Counted from the stretch's first letter, positions 35,542 to 44,885 are shown. The stretch is DNA of 64,000 nucleotides from Bdellovibrionales bacterium RIFOXYC1_FULL_37_79 (GCA_001770015.1 MEQB01000042.1:96352-160351), one strand, 5' to 3'. The notes: generated by a model from the sequence alone, not told the origin. Made by a program: numbers and translations.

Positions 35542-37542
35542 TTATTCCTCGTAACTAATGTTTTCTGATTTGAAGATATTGTTAGTGGTCCCAAGATAAA
35601 CGATAAAACTCTTTTTTAATTTGAGAATATAAACTGACCGGATATCCAAGGAGAAAATTTTAATTTTTTTAATATTAGGTATAATTTTTTTCGCAAAGGT
35701 TTCACCTTTATCGTCTGAAATATAAACTCCATCAGTAGTGGCGATAATAATGTGGTTTTTGATGGCGGCGATCCGGTTGATGTTGGTCGGAGATGAATCA
35801 GAGATGATTTTCCTCTCGCTAAAAGTTTCTCCGTGGTCCAGTGACATGTACAAAGCTTTTGAGGTGGTGACATAGATGACCTTACTGTCAACGAAAATGT
35901 CGGTGATATTTTCATTCGGTATGATTTCCTTGCTGATCAAAGTAAATTGGTTAGGGCCAAAGGAATAGTACAAACCCTGATTGGTAGCCGCAAAAATTTT
36001 GGGGATATCCATATAATCTTCAAGGTCACTTCTGGTTTCCTCGGTGGCATTTGAGTATGAGCGGGTGTATACCCACAATCGATTGACTCCAGTCTGGGGC
36101 AATCCTTCTTCGTTTCCAGAAAAAATAAAAGATGGATCATTACCTGTTGAAAAAGCCATTCCGTCATCGGTGGCAAGAACGATGCTGTCCTTGAAGGTTT
36201 TGATCTGGTGAACCGGAAATCCTTTTACCACGGCCGGAAATTTAACTTGATTGGTGCTTTTACCAACTCCGACAGGTGTCGCTATAAGGATAGAATCCAA
36301 GTGCTGATGGATATCAGTGATTTCTTCATCGCTGACATCAAGAGAATTGGTTTTACGGGCGACGGATTTCCCTCCATCGGTAGTGGTCAGAAGTCCAAGC
36401 CGGGTGCCAAACAGAATATTTTTTTCGTTTACGGCAAAAATGGCGGTTACATTTAGTTGATCGGCCAAGAGGCTGGTAATTTTATTTAATTGGTAGCGGT
36501 AGCTATCCAAATCATCGGTAGTGATTAGGCCCTGATCGGATGCGATCATAGTTTTGCCGGCCAGTTTGGAATAAATAACTTCGTTAATACCTTTTGCGGG
36601 CAGGCCTGAAAGGGTTGAATAGGGCCTGAAACTTTTGCCATTATTATTGGAGACAGCCAATCCATTTTGAGTGGTGACCAGGATGTCGCCATTTTCCGAG
36701 ATGATGACCTTGTTGATATGGTTACTGGGAAGGTTATCTTTGGTGGTTTTCACTATGAAGGAGTCTGCCAGGTCTGAAGTGATGGCAAGGCCCAAGGGGG
36801 TTGCGAGATAAAGAGTGGATGAGTTTAAAGTGAGAGAGCCAATATGGTTATTTGGTAATTTTGAATTTTGACTGGTGATTTGATTAAAAGTTTTTCCTGC
36901 ATTTTTAGATACAAAAAGACCAGCATCCGAGGATGCAAAAATATGTAGTTTTTTATTTTGTGGTTTTAATATTTTCACATCGGTAGTGCGGAGATTTGGT
37001 TGTTTCTTGTTTAAAACGAGCTGGGTGAATTGCTGAAATTCCAGATTAGTGGTAAAGACACCTTTTTGAGTCGCCAGGTAAACCACTCCTTCGTGAATAT
37101 TGATATTATTGATGGCACCTCCCTGGTAATTATCTCCATTAGCGACGGCCTTGAAGGTGGTAAGATTGAAGTCGGTAATGATGATGCCACGGTCAGTACA
37201 AATATAGAGTCCGGTTTGGTGAAAATAGAGATTTTTAATTTCACTGGTGGATAGACCCTTGATTTTTTTAAATTGATAGCTTTCTCCAGCATCCTTGGAT
37301 ATGCCCACTCCCACCGAGGTAACAATATATATTTTGTTATCAAATTCTCTGACGTGTTTGATAATGTAATCCTTGGCGGTAAAAAACTCCGGAACTTTTT
37401 CAAACAGAGGTTGAAAGTTTGCATCCTGAGCGGTCACAATTGGTTCGGTAAAGGTGATGGTGGAATTATCCACAAATTCTTCATCTTTACTGCAGGAAAA
37501 CATGGTTAGACATAAAAGGAAAAGAAGACAGATCTGTTTCAT
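35542..37542 (-). CDS. Beta-propeller lipoprotein with BNR/Asp-box repeats
   Basis: 666 residues; lipobox MFSC with acylated Cys near residue 17. The body holds at least seven Asp-box type repeats (S/T-x-D/N-x-G-x-S/T-F): SKDAGESYQF, SKNAGKTFNQ, SNNNGKSFRP, TTDGGKSVAR, SLDHGETFSE, SDDKGETFAK, each preceded by strands of the form IYVATQ-GV. This is the layout of sortilin/Ycf48-like and two-component-regulator propellers, giving one or two beta-propellers displayed in the periplasm or on the surface. The ligand is unknown. First gene of a three-gene cluster of exported proteins. Confidence 0.75.
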   Translation of the reverse strand: MKQICLLFLLCLTMFSCSKDEEFVDNSTITFTEPIVTAQDANFQPLFEKVPEFFTAKDYIIKHVREFDNKIYIVTSVGVGISKDAGESYQFKKIKGLSTSEIKNLYFHQTGLYICTDRGIIITDFNLTTFKAVANGDNYQGGAINNINIHEGVVYLATQKGVFTTNLEFQQFTQLVLNKKQPNLRTTDVKILKPQNKKLHIFASSDAGLFVSKNAGKTFNQITSQNSKLPNNHIGSLTLNSSTLYLATPLGLAITSDLADSFIVKTTKDNLPSNHINKVIISENGDILVTTQNGLAVSNNNGKSFRPYSTLSGLPAKGINEVIYSKLAGKTMIASDQGLITTDDLDSYRYQLNKITSLLADQLNVTAIFAVNEKNILFGTRLGLLTTTDGGKSVARKTNSLDVSDEEITDIHQHLDSILIATPVGVGKSTNQVKFPAVVKGFPVHQIKTFKDSIVLATDDGMAFSTGNDPSFIFSGNEEGLPQTGVNRLWVYTRSYSNATEETRSDLEDYMDIPKIFAATNQGLYYSFGPNQFTLISKEIIPNENITDIFVDSKVIYVTTSKALYMSLDHGETFSERKIISDSSPTNINRIAAIKNHIIIATTDGVYISDDKGETFAKKIIPNIKKIKIFSLDIRSVYILKLKKSFIVYLGTTNNIFKSENISYEE

Positions 37543-37700
37543 TTTTTGACCCTGTTAAGCGTTTTTATTAATTCTGCATGAACACAACTACTACATGGCA
37601 GAAATGTATCAGCATTAATGTCAGTATGAACTGATTGTTAGTTGGCCGAGTATAGTAAAAAAAAGGAAAGAATCAATCAATTAAGATGTTGATGAAAATT

Positions 37701-37955
37701 TTACATAAAGGGGTTATCACCATGGCGGTGATTTGTGACGTCAACCACTTCTTCTATTTCGGGGTATTTATCCTTGATAATTCGCTCTACTCCATTTTTT
37801 AAAGTCATGCGGGCACCAGCGCAACCTTGGCAGCCACCGGTGAGTTTTAAATAAACTATATTGTCTTTAACTTCCACAATTTCAACATTTCCGCCATGAG
37901 CACCAAGCGCTGGTCTCACTTGTTCATCCATTAGGGCCTCAATTTTATCTTTCAT
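37701..37955 (-). CDS. NifU C-terminal-domain (Nfu-type) Fe-S protein
   Basis: 84 residues, a stand-alone Nfu domain. RPALGAHGGNVEIVEV and the cluster-binding CxxC in GGCQGCAGARMTLKNGVERIIK (C39 and C42) are conserved. Such proteins carry a [4Fe-4S] cluster at the dimer interface and pass it to target enzymes, for example radical SAM proteins such as the one at 973-1815. The gene follows the glycosyltransferase gene by 9 bp, so it is probably on the same transcript, though the functions look unrelated. Confidence 0.9.
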   Translation of the reverse strand: MKDKIEALMDEQVRPALGAHGGNVEIVEVKDNIVYLKLTGGCQGCAGARMTLKNGVERIIKDKYPEIEEVVDVTNHRHGDNPFM

Positions 37956-37964
37956 GACTACTCC

Positions 37965-38852
37965 TTAAATTAATTTATAGTTTTTATACTCGCCGATCCT
38001 ATAGTTGGTCAAGGATTCAATGAAATCACTTACCGCAAGTCCTATGTTTTTGCATTCATGTTTTCTTTTTAATTTCATAATATCAACTTCATTTTTATGC
38101 CGGGTTACCCAATCCTTCATGTTTTCTGGATGGGTTCCTATGAATTTTTTAAGCCCCCAGATCCGCTCATATTGAAAGGTTTTACTTTCATACTCTTTTC
38201 CGTGGTAAATTTTATTGAATTGGCCAACCTTTTGATTCATAATTTGTTCCTTGCGGGCCCATCCATAATGAAAAATTTTGGCATTGACCCGTTTACAAAG
38301 AATTTTCTGATCATTTTTATCGCGAAAACCCTGCGCGTCAAGCCACGACTTAATACCTACTTGTCCTCTAATGAGTCTAACTTCCCGACGATATATATTT
38401 CTAGTGTATTTAATGACATTTGTATTACCGTAAAAGTGCAAATAATCAAAAACCAGTCCATTTATTGCTGGATTATTTTCAAGATCCATCACGGCATTGT
38501 GGATATTTTTAAGCCCGTCCTCGTGAAGTGCTTCATCACCTTGAATATATTGGCAGTACTTACCGGAGCACTTGTTTAGTGCAATATTGGTCTGTTCGGA
38601 CAATATGATTCCCTTTGATGAGACGTCTGGATTCCACCAGGATTTTAAGAAAATAAATTTTGGATGCTTAAATGTGTCTTTTAAATATTCGAAAGTCCCA
38701 TCATCTTTTTTTAGTTCAGGGTCATCATACCCAACGTTTATGATTATTTCATCACAAAGAGGCTCTATACTTTCTATACTTTCTTTAATAGGGTAACCTA
38801 GATCGAGACCGTGTTTTATAAATGTAAAACCAGATATTAGATTCGTTGGCAT
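37965..38852 (-). CDS. Glycosyltransferase-like protein, paralogue of 29531-30580
   Basis: 295 residues. The N-terminal strand-loop IISGFTFIKHGLDLGYPIKESI and CDEIIINVGYDD suggest a GT-A fold; QGDEALHEDG near residue 103 would be the metal-binding acidic motif. It shares SEQ(T/A)NIAL, DAQGFR and (I/F)HYG-x-(A/V)R with the protein at 29531-30580, so both belong to one family. It lacks that protein's C-terminal domain. It is divergent from the GT9 gene with only 27 bp between, and may act in the same glycan pathway. Confidence 0.65.
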   Translation of the reverse strand: MPTNLISGFTFIKHGLDLGYPIKESIESIEPLCDEIIINVGYDDPELKKDDGTFEYLKDTFKHPKFIFLKSWWNPDVSSKGIILSEQTNIALNKCSGKYCQYIQGDEALHEDGLKNIHNAVMDLENNPAINGLVFDYLHFYGNTNVIKYTRNIYRREVRLIRGQVGIKSWLDAQGFRDKNDQKILCKRVNAKIFHYGWARKEQIMNQKVGQFNKIYHGKEYESKTFQYERIWGLKKFIGTHPENMKDWVTRHKNEVDIMKLKRKHECKNIGLAVSDFIESLTNYRIGEYKNYKLI

Positions 38853-38879
38853 AGGATCTATTTTTAGGATTAAATAACG

Positions 38880-39905
38880 ATGAAGTCAAATATAAAAAAC
38901 ATTTTCATTTTTAAAAATCGAGGGCTGGGGGATGCTATTTTAGGATTATCCAGTGTCGCCTGGTTGAAGTCAACTTTCCCGGATTCCCAAGTGGTTTATG
39001 GCGTTCCTCATTGGGTGTATCCTTTGTTTAATACTGTAAAAACCGCTTGTGATGAAGTGGTTCCCCTAAGGCTGGAGGGGGTTTCGGATTTTTTTGATTT
39101 CCATAAATTTTTTAATGCAAGAAATTTTGATTTGATTTTGGAATTACATCAAACTGGCCGGTCAAAAATTTTTTTCAATACTTTGGGCAGGTTTATCCAG
39201 GCAAAATATTTTTTCCATAATCATCACTTAAAAAAAGGTGATTTTATTTTGGATCAAGGGGTTACCAAACCGAATATTCAAAGAGATTTGGATGGTGTCT
39301 ATTCTGCTATTAAGTATATTGATAGCGATTGCGAATTAGCGGTGCCACATTATTTAAAATGGCCTCCCCAGCTCAGCGTGGAGCATCGGAATCCTGTGGG
39401 CGATATTGTGTTGGGAGTGGTGGCGACCAGACAGGCAAAAATGTGGCCGCTGGAATATTATGCGATCTTACTTGGGATGATCAAGAACAAGGGATTTTCC
39501 AAAAAAATTCTTATTCCAGTTTCCAATGAGCCCAAGGATCGGGTTATCCGGGAAGCTCTGATTAAAATCGGTCTTCCTGCCAATGCGGAATTTGTGCAAT
39601 GTAGTTTGAGGGAGCTCCCTGAAAATATTAAAAATGCTTCGATCTATATTGGTAATGACACGGGGCTGAAGCATCTTTGTGCATCTCTTGGAATGGATAC
39701 CTATACTTTTTTTGGCCCGGAAGAACCCATGGAATGGCATCCCTATGATCCAAAGAAACATCGATATTTCTTTCTGGAAAAAATGCCCTGTAGGGCGCAA
39801 CACGGAGGTTTTTGTGGAGAAAGTCATTGCTCCAATCATTTTTGTCTAAAAGAAATAAAACCTGATTATGTTTTAAGCGAACTTCATCCGTCAATTTGGG
39901 CATAG
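38880..39905 (+). CDS. Glycosyltransferase family 9 (heptosyltransferase-like)
   Basis: 341 residues. GT9 motifs: FKNRGLGDAILGLSSVAWLKSTFPDSQVVYGV at the N-terminus, and IYIGNDTGLKHLCASLGMDTYTFFGPEEPMEWHPY near residues 255-290, the donor-binding site of WaaC/WaaF/WaaQ-type enzymes. It probably adds an ADP-heptose or related sugar to LPS core. A C-terminal cysteine pair (GGFCGESHCSNHFC) is unusual and could bind a metal or form disulfides. The ATG is 27 bp from the divergent glycosyltransferase gene. Confidence 0.85.
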   Translation: MKSNIKNIFIFKNRGLGDAILGLSSVAWLKSTFPDSQVVYGVPHWVYPLFNTVKTACDEVVPLRLEGVSDFFDFHKFFNARNFDLILELHQTGRSKIFFNTLGRFIQAKYFFHNHHLKKGDFILDQGVTKPNIQRDLDGVYSAIKYIDSDCELAVPHYLKWPPQLSVEHRNPVGDIVLGVVATRQAKMWPLEYYAILLGMIKNKGFSKKILIPVSNEPKDRVIREALIKIGLPANAEFVQCSLRELPENIKNASIYIGNDTGLKHLCASLGMDTYTFFGPEEPMEWHPYDPKKHRYFFLEKMPCRAQHGGFCGESHCSNHFCLKEIKPDYVLSELHPSIWA

Positions 39906-39966
39906 CTATTTTTTGGTATTTTTAGTTTTCCACTACTTAGTTTGGTTGCTAAGTCAGCTTCTTTGA

Positions 39967-41157
39967 ATGTCATTTGCCATGAATGAGATAATCCCAATAT
40001 TGCAGATACCATCTACTTTTATGCTGTTTTTAGCTCCTCCTGGGTGGGGAAAAACGTCTTTGCTGATTAATTTACACCAAAATTTCGAGCTTAAAATCAT
40101 TTATTTGTCACCACTGCGTGCGATCGCAGAGGAGTTTTATAACCGGTTTCCTAGAAAAAATGATGTGTATAAACCTAATACCAAAAAAGACTGCCAGGGG
40201 GTTATTAAAAAATTTCATGGTAAAAAAAAGGCTTTTTTAATTACCACCTGTGAACTTTTGGATGATGATACAATCTTGAATCTGGTTGATAATCAATCGC
40301 AAACTATATTTATTTTTGATGAGTTTCATTTGATTTATTATTGGGGAGAGAGCTTTCGAGAAAAATTGTGGGAAACATTTCTGGGAGTATGCAATACCGG
40401 ATTTTCAGTACTTGGATTAAGCGCTACCATGGATCACCCAATCTATGAAAAATTGAAAAAAGACTTAAGACTCGGGATGGAGCATTTTTATTTACTGGAT
40501 CTGGGTAATCAGAGGCTGAAAAAAACACCAGCTCATAATCATTTTTTTTATTTTAAAAAAACCTTTGTAAGGAGATTTTTGTACGAAATGAATCATAATA
40601 CTCATGTAACATATTTATTTTTTTGTAAATATCGTAAAAGCGTGGAATTTTGGGTGCAATTTTTCCAAAGGAAAAAAATAAGTGTTTTGGGGTGTGTGGG
40701 AGGGAAAGCTCAGGAGTTTATGGCCGAGCTAAAAGAAAATCCAAATCCTCGATGTATTTTTGCAACCTCGGTTTTAGGTCATGGGGTGAATTTACCTTCA
40801 ATCACTAAAATTTTTATCGATTATGAGGAAGTCAACCGGGATTTTTATATTCAAATGGTGGGGAGAGGAGGACGCTTTGGAGAAGATTTTGACCTGTATG
40901 GCTTTAATTCCAACCTTTTTCTATCAAAAAAAATAAAATTGATTTCATTTTTTAAGGCCTTTATGTTGGATATCTTGTATTTAAGATACAGACTTAATTT
41001 TTGGTATAGAAATGGAAAGCAAGGTAGAAGGATTATTAATTCACAAAGTGGTTCAAGGCGACCGGAATATTGTTGCCAAACTACTTTTACGCAGTGGAAG
41101 GATTGTCTCGGTCATTTTCTATGGCGGGCAAGGTGGGGGAAAAAAAATAAAACCTAG
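39967..41157 (+). CDS. Small SF2 helicase, 3' end overlapping recO
   Basis: 396 residues. Motif I PPGWGKTSL (about residue 22), motif II DEFH (about 118), motif III LSATM (about 155), a motif V-like SVLGHGVNLPS (about 271) and motif VI QMVGRGGRFG (about 297) define a DExH-type superfamily 2 helicase with little beyond the core. No nuclease or accessory domain is seen. The last 48 codons (from 41012) run through the start of recO in another frame and encode a basic tail (NGKQGRRIINSQSGSRRPEY). It may act in DNA repair with RecO. Start ATG 39967 or 39979. Confidence 0.75.
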   Translation: MSFAMNEIIPILQIPSTFMLFLAPPGWGKTSLLINLHQNFELKIIYLSPLRAIAEEFYNRFPRKNDVYKPNTKKDCQGVIKKFHGKKKAFLITTCELLDDDTILNLVDNQSQTIFIFDEFHLIYYWGESFREKLWETFLGVCNTGFSVLGLSATMDHPIYEKLKKDLRLGMEHFYLLDLGNQRLKKTPAHNHFFYFKKTFVRRFLYEMNHNTHVTYLFFCKYRKSVEFWVQFFQRKKISVLGCVGGKAQEFMAELKENPNPRCIFATSVLGHGVNLPSITKIFIDYEEVNRDFYIQMVGRGGRFGEDFDLYGFNSNLFLSKKIKLISFFKAFMLDILYLRYRLNFWYRNGKQGRRIINSQSGSRRPEYCCQTTFTQWKDCLGHFLWRARWGKKNKT

Positions 41158-41821
41158 TATTTTGGAACTGGGGTTTATGTTTATAATTGATTTGAAAGAA
41201 GGTAGTCTTAAATCCAAAGATTTGTTTTCGGCAAAAGAATGGGAGGTCATGTGGAGACATTCTCAAATCAGATTTGATCATGAAGCATATTACTTGATGT
41301 GTTTTTACCTGGAGATGATTTTAAAAATTTCTACCCAGGATGACCTTCATGATAAAAACCGAGAATTTGATAAAAGCCTGGAAGGAATGTTCAGAGTATT
41401 GAGTAATGCGATTTTTTATTTAGAGGATTCACTGGTCAAAAAAGTATTTAATAGGTCCACTCATTTATGCTTGTTTATTTTGAAATTGATTTTTGAACTA
41501 GGTATAACCCCCCAAACCCAAGATTGCATTTTTTGTAAGCAAGATTTGAGAAAACTGAACAACATTTTTTTGGTCCCTGAGCATGGTGGGTTTGTTTGTG
41601 ATTCTTGTATTGACGTAAATGTCAACGTTAAGAAACAGGATATGCCTGATGGGGGGAAAGATTTGCTCAATTTGTTTAATCATGTTTATGCAATGAAGTT
41701 TCAAGACTATTCAATGCTGCTGACTTCCGATAAAGATTTAAGCCATGTGCTTGTTAATTATTTATTTTATCAACTGGGCTTTGCGAAAAATAACTTTAAA
41801 ACAATACCTTTTGTCTTATAA
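41012..41821 (+). CDS. recO: DNA repair protein RecO
   Basis: 269 residues. An N-terminal OB-fold (GLLIHKVVQGDRNIVAKLLLRSGRIVSVIFYGG) is followed by a helical domain and a zinc-finger pair CIFC (about 170) and CDSC (about 193), all typical of RecO. RecO with RecR loads RecA on SSB-coated gaps and anneals strands. It begins 146 bp before the end of the helicase frame, without a clear ribosome-binding site, so translational coupling is likely. The acidic linker is short. Divergent but recognisable. Confidence 0.8.
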   Translation: MESKVEGLLIHKVVQGDRNIVAKLLLRSGRIVSVIFYGGQGGGKKIKPSILELGFMFIIDLKEGSLKSKDLFSAKEWEVMWRHSQIRFDHEAYYLMCFYLEMILKISTQDDLHDKNREFDKSLEGMFRVLSNAIFYLEDSLVKKVFNRSTHLCLFILKLIFELGITPQTQDCIFCKQDLRKLNNIFLVPEHGGFVCDSCIDVNVNVKKQDMPDGGKDLLNLFNHVYAMKFQDYSMLLTSDKDLSHVLVNYLFYQLGFAKNNFKTIPFVL

Positions 41822-41866
41822 GCGGCAATTTGATAGGATACTACAAAAGAGAAGTGAGTATGGTTC

Positions 41867-43579
41867 ATGTTTGATTTACTAAAAAGATTATATCCCTATG
41901 TTAAGCCATTTATCAGTAAAGTCATCTTGAGTATTTTGTTCTCTTTTGGCCTGGCGGCTATCAAAGGTCTGCAGGTTCAGCTGGTAAAACCGATGTTTGA
42001 CAAAGGGCTTAGTCCTCATTCCTCGTGGGAGGAAGTTATTTATTTAGCCGGGATGCTTTTTTTTCTTGGTATCGTCAATTTTCCAGTTCGTTTCTTTCAT
42101 TTTTACTGGATTCGCTTCGTGGTTGATCGGGCCACTTGTACCCTGCGAACAGATATTTTTACCAAACTCCAAAAATTGCCCATGAGCTTTTATTCTAAAA
42201 GCAAACAAGGGCAGCTTATTTCTAATATATTAAATGATACTATGATTTTCTCCCAAGGATTTAGAAACGGGGTTGATTTGATCAGGGAACCCGTGACTGC
42301 CATTATTATGCTAGGACTTTGTCTGTATTACGATTGGCTGCTGACTGGGGTGGTTTTGGTGGTCACACCACTTTTTCTAATTATTTTTATTATAAGTGGA
42401 AGAAAAATCCGAGCGAATCAGGGGGATGTGCAAAGAGACATTTCCGATGTAACTCATTCGATCAATGAAGGAATTTCTGGACAAAAAATTTCCAAAGCAT
42501 TTAATTTACAAAATTATATATTGTCTCGATTTGAATCAGCTCAAAATAAATTTTTTAATGCTCAAATGCGAACGACATTTGTGGAAGAGTTTGCTCATCC
42601 ACTGGTGGAATTTGTGGGAGCTATAGCTTTTTCTGGAGTGATCATTTTTGCTCACTATAGGATTAGAACCAATTCCATGACCGTAGGAGATTTTCTCAGT
42701 TTTATGACAGCGCTGGTCCTTTTGATGGATCCGATTAGAAAATTTTCTCAGGCCAATGTCAAACTTAATCAGGCCCGGGCCGCGGGGGATCGAATTTTTG
42801 AAATGCTCGAGCTTAAAGAGGAAGTTGATCTGGGCAAGTATGAGTTAAAATCATTTAACCAAAAAATTGAAGTCAAAGACGTCACATTTTCCTATGGCGA
42901 AGGCGATGTAATTAAAAATTTATCACTGACCGTTGAAAAAGGTGAAAAAATAGCTTTGGTTGGTTTGTCTGGATCAGGTAAATCTACTTTAATTAATTTA
43001 TTGCTTGGATTATATAATATTGACTCCGGTGAAATTTTGATTGATGGGGTATCCATTCGGGATATTAAACTAGATAGTCTCAGAAAAATTTTCAGTTTAG
43101 TGAGCCAGGACGTTTTTTTATTTCATGATACCATCAGGGAAAATTTAACTATCGGAAGAGATTATAGCGAGGAAGAAATAGATTGTTCCTTGCAAGTGGC
43201 TTATGCCACAGGTTTTATCAATGATTTGCCTATGAAAAAATTGACAATTATTGGAGATCGAGGGACGAGGCTTTCCGGTGGGCAAGGACAAAGGCTTACC
43301 ATTGCTCGTGCGTTTCTTCGCAATCCAGACATTTTTTTATTTGATGAAGCCACCAGCTCCCTGGACAATGAATCAGAGAAGGTGGTGCAAAAGGCCCTGG
43401 AAGGACTGGCCGGAGAAAAAACTGTTATTGCTATCGCACATAGGCTTTCGACTATTCAGGATTTTGATCGAATTTATGTTTTAAAAGAAGGTCATTTGAT
43501 TGAGCAAGGCAATCATAGGGAGTTGATTGGTAAAAGCGGAGAGTATGCCAAGCTTTATGAGTTAAGTCAGAAGGTTTGA
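41867..43579 (+). CDS. msbA: MsbA-like lipid A/lipid exporter (ABC half-transporter)
   Basis: 570 residues: six transmembrane helices (about 1-310) fused to an ABC ATPase. Walker A GLSGSGKST (about 365), Q-loop SLVSQDVFLF, signature LSGGQGQRL, Walker B IFLFDEAT and switch His in IAIAHRL. MsbA flips lipid A-core to the periplasmic leaflet of the inner membrane. This fits the LPS-related genes just upstream, although other lipids or peptides could be substrates. GTGAG precedes the ATG. No lpxK or waaA is adjacent. Confidence 0.85.
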   Translation: MFDLLKRLYPYVKPFISKVILSILFSFGLAAIKGLQVQLVKPMFDKGLSPHSSWEEVIYLAGMLFFLGIVNFPVRFFHFYWIRFVVDRATCTLRTDIFTKLQKLPMSFYSKSKQGQLISNILNDTMIFSQGFRNGVDLIREPVTAIIMLGLCLYYDWLLTGVVLVVTPLFLIIFIISGRKIRANQGDVQRDISDVTHSINEGISGQKISKAFNLQNYILSRFESAQNKFFNAQMRTTFVEEFAHPLVEFVGAIAFSGVIIFAHYRIRTNSMTVGDFLSFMTALVLLMDPIRKFSQANVKLNQARAAGDRIFEMLELKEEVDLGKYELKSFNQKIEVKDVTFSYGEGDVIKNLSLTVEKGEKIALVGLSGSGKSTLINLLLGLYNIDSGEILIDGVSIRDIKLDSLRKIFSLVSQDVFLFHDTIRENLTIGRDYSEEEIDCSLQVAYATGFINDLPMKKLTIIGDRGTRLSGGQGQRLTIARAFLRNPDIFLFDEATSSLDNESEKVVQKALEGLAGEKTVIAIAHRLSTIQDFDRIYVLKEGHLIEQGNHRELIGKSGEYAKLYELSQKV

Positions 43580-43630
43580 TGATGATTTCAAATTTGGTAG
43601 GTAAACTGCTTTAACTGGTAGAGGTATTTT

Positions 43631-44410
43631 ATGAAATTTTTTCTTTTCTTCATTCTGCTTTTCCCCGTAAATTTATGGGCGATATCCATTCAAAATTTTA
43701 AAGAGGAATATCACAAAATAGAAAAGATGTTAAGTGAACGAAACCTTCTTTGTGATAAACAATATAAGGAAATTATTCAAAAAGCTTATCGACAAATTCC
43801 TGACCAAACTAATCATGATATTTATGAATTTGCCAAGGATGAACAGTTGGCATCCACTTTTATAAGTAAATTTGATCCAACTCTCACGGCCAACCTGTCA
43901 GAATATTATTTTGTGAATTTTATTCTTGCTAATTGTAACGAAGAGAATTCCAAAATCATCATTGAACTGGAAAGTCAAAGAACAAGATGTAGTGATATTT
44001 TTGATGAATTTCATTTTATGCAGGCATTAATTTATGCCACTAAGAATTTTAACTGGAGCACAGAAACCATTGTTAAGGCCAAAAAACTTATTCTGGATTA
44101 TATTACAACGCAAAATGATCCTAAGGAAAATGCCATTTTGCTGGTTCAGTTGCTATCTTATGATTTGCTGGCGTTAATGCTTGAGCAAAGCTTATTGGAT
44201 AAGAATCATCAAAAAATCATTATGAATGCTAAAAACCAGGCATTCGTTCGGTCACAGCAGTTAAAAAATGAGTTGAAAAAGGATTCGAAAAATAAAACTA
44301 TTCCTAGCCTTTGCGACGCTTATAAAAAGAATATAAATCGGGAAGCCTTGCTTGGCCAAAAAACTAGATCAGAATTGATAGCAATATTGAAAGAACTCCC
44401 CAAGAAGTAA
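43631..44410 (+). CDS. Secreted protein, unknown function
   Basis: 259 residues with a signal peptide (MKFFLFFILLFPVNLWA, cleavage after residue 17). The mature protein is alpha-helical and charged, with cysteines at NLLCDKQ, ANCNEEN, RTRCSDI and SLCDAYK, two possible disulfides. No known domain. It lies 51 bp after the MsbA-like gene with GGTAGAGG upstream of its start, so it could belong to the same transcript and act in the periplasm on an exported lipid, but this is a guess. Confidence 0.55.
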   Translation: MKFFLFFILLFPVNLWAISIQNFKEEYHKIEKMLSERNLLCDKQYKEIIQKAYRQIPDQTNHDIYEFAKDEQLASTFISKFDPTLTANLSEYYFVNFILANCNEENSKIIIELESQRTRCSDIFDEFHFMQALIYATKNFNWSTETIVKAKKLILDYITTQNDPKENAILLVQLLSYDLLALMLEQSLLDKNHQKIIMNAKNQAFVRSQQLKNELKKDSKNKTIPSLCDAYKKNINREALLGQKTRSELIAILKELPKK

Positions 44411-44471
44411 ACCAATCAAGTAAGTTAGGTGGAACTGTCGCTAAGATTATTCCTGGTGGTAACTTTGTAAC

Positions 44472-44499
44472 TTGACTTCAATATGATCTGCTATACAAT
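44472..44499 (+). promoter_or_regulatory. Sigma-70-type promoter of the CZB gene
   Basis: TTGACT at 44472-44477 and TACAAT at 44494-44499 are 16 bp apart; transcription should start near 44506, giving a leader of about 23 nt with GGAG upstream of the ATG at 44529. Confidence 0.65.
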
Positions 44500-44528
44500 T
44501 TTATTATTAGATCAATTGGAGAAAAATC

Positions 44529-44885
44529 ATGGATGACAAAACTAAAAAAGATAAGATTCAAACGGCCATAGAAGCACACTTTGCGTGGTTTGATCGTTTA
44601 AAGCAGGCTATCGCAACCCAGAAATCAGAATTTAAACCTGAGGTGGTAGCCAAGGATAACCAGTGTGAATTTGGCAAATGGATTTACTCCGACCTGCAAA
44701 CCATTTGTGATGAAAAACTTTATTTGGAAATTAAAACCAATCACGCCGAATTCCATAAAAAAGCCTCGGAAGCTTTATCTTTGGCCTTACAAGGCAAAAT
44801 TAAAGATGCGGAAGAAAGAATTGCCTTTGGAGGTGAACTAATAAAACTGTCAGGGAAACTGGTCTTATTACTTAAAAAAATTTAA
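44529..44885 (+). CDS. Stand-alone chemoreceptor zinc-binding (CZB) domain protein
   Basis: 118 residues, almost exactly one CZB domain. The zinc-ligand pattern is complete: H17 in EAHFAWFDRL, C46 in DNQCEFGKWIYS, and H71 and H75 in NHAEFHKKA. In chemoreceptors and diguanylate cyclases such as DgcZ this domain binds zinc tightly and shuts down output. Here it is alone, with its own promoter, so it must act on another protein or as a zinc buffer. It adds to the zinc operon at 3.9-6.7 kb as a second zinc-linked locus. Confidence 0.85.
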   Translation: MDDKTKKDKIQTAIEAHFAWFDRLKQAIATQKSEFKPEVVAKDNQCEFGKWIYSDLQTICDEKLYLEIKTNHAEFHKKASEALSLALQGKIKDAEERIAFGGELIKLSGKLVLLLKKI

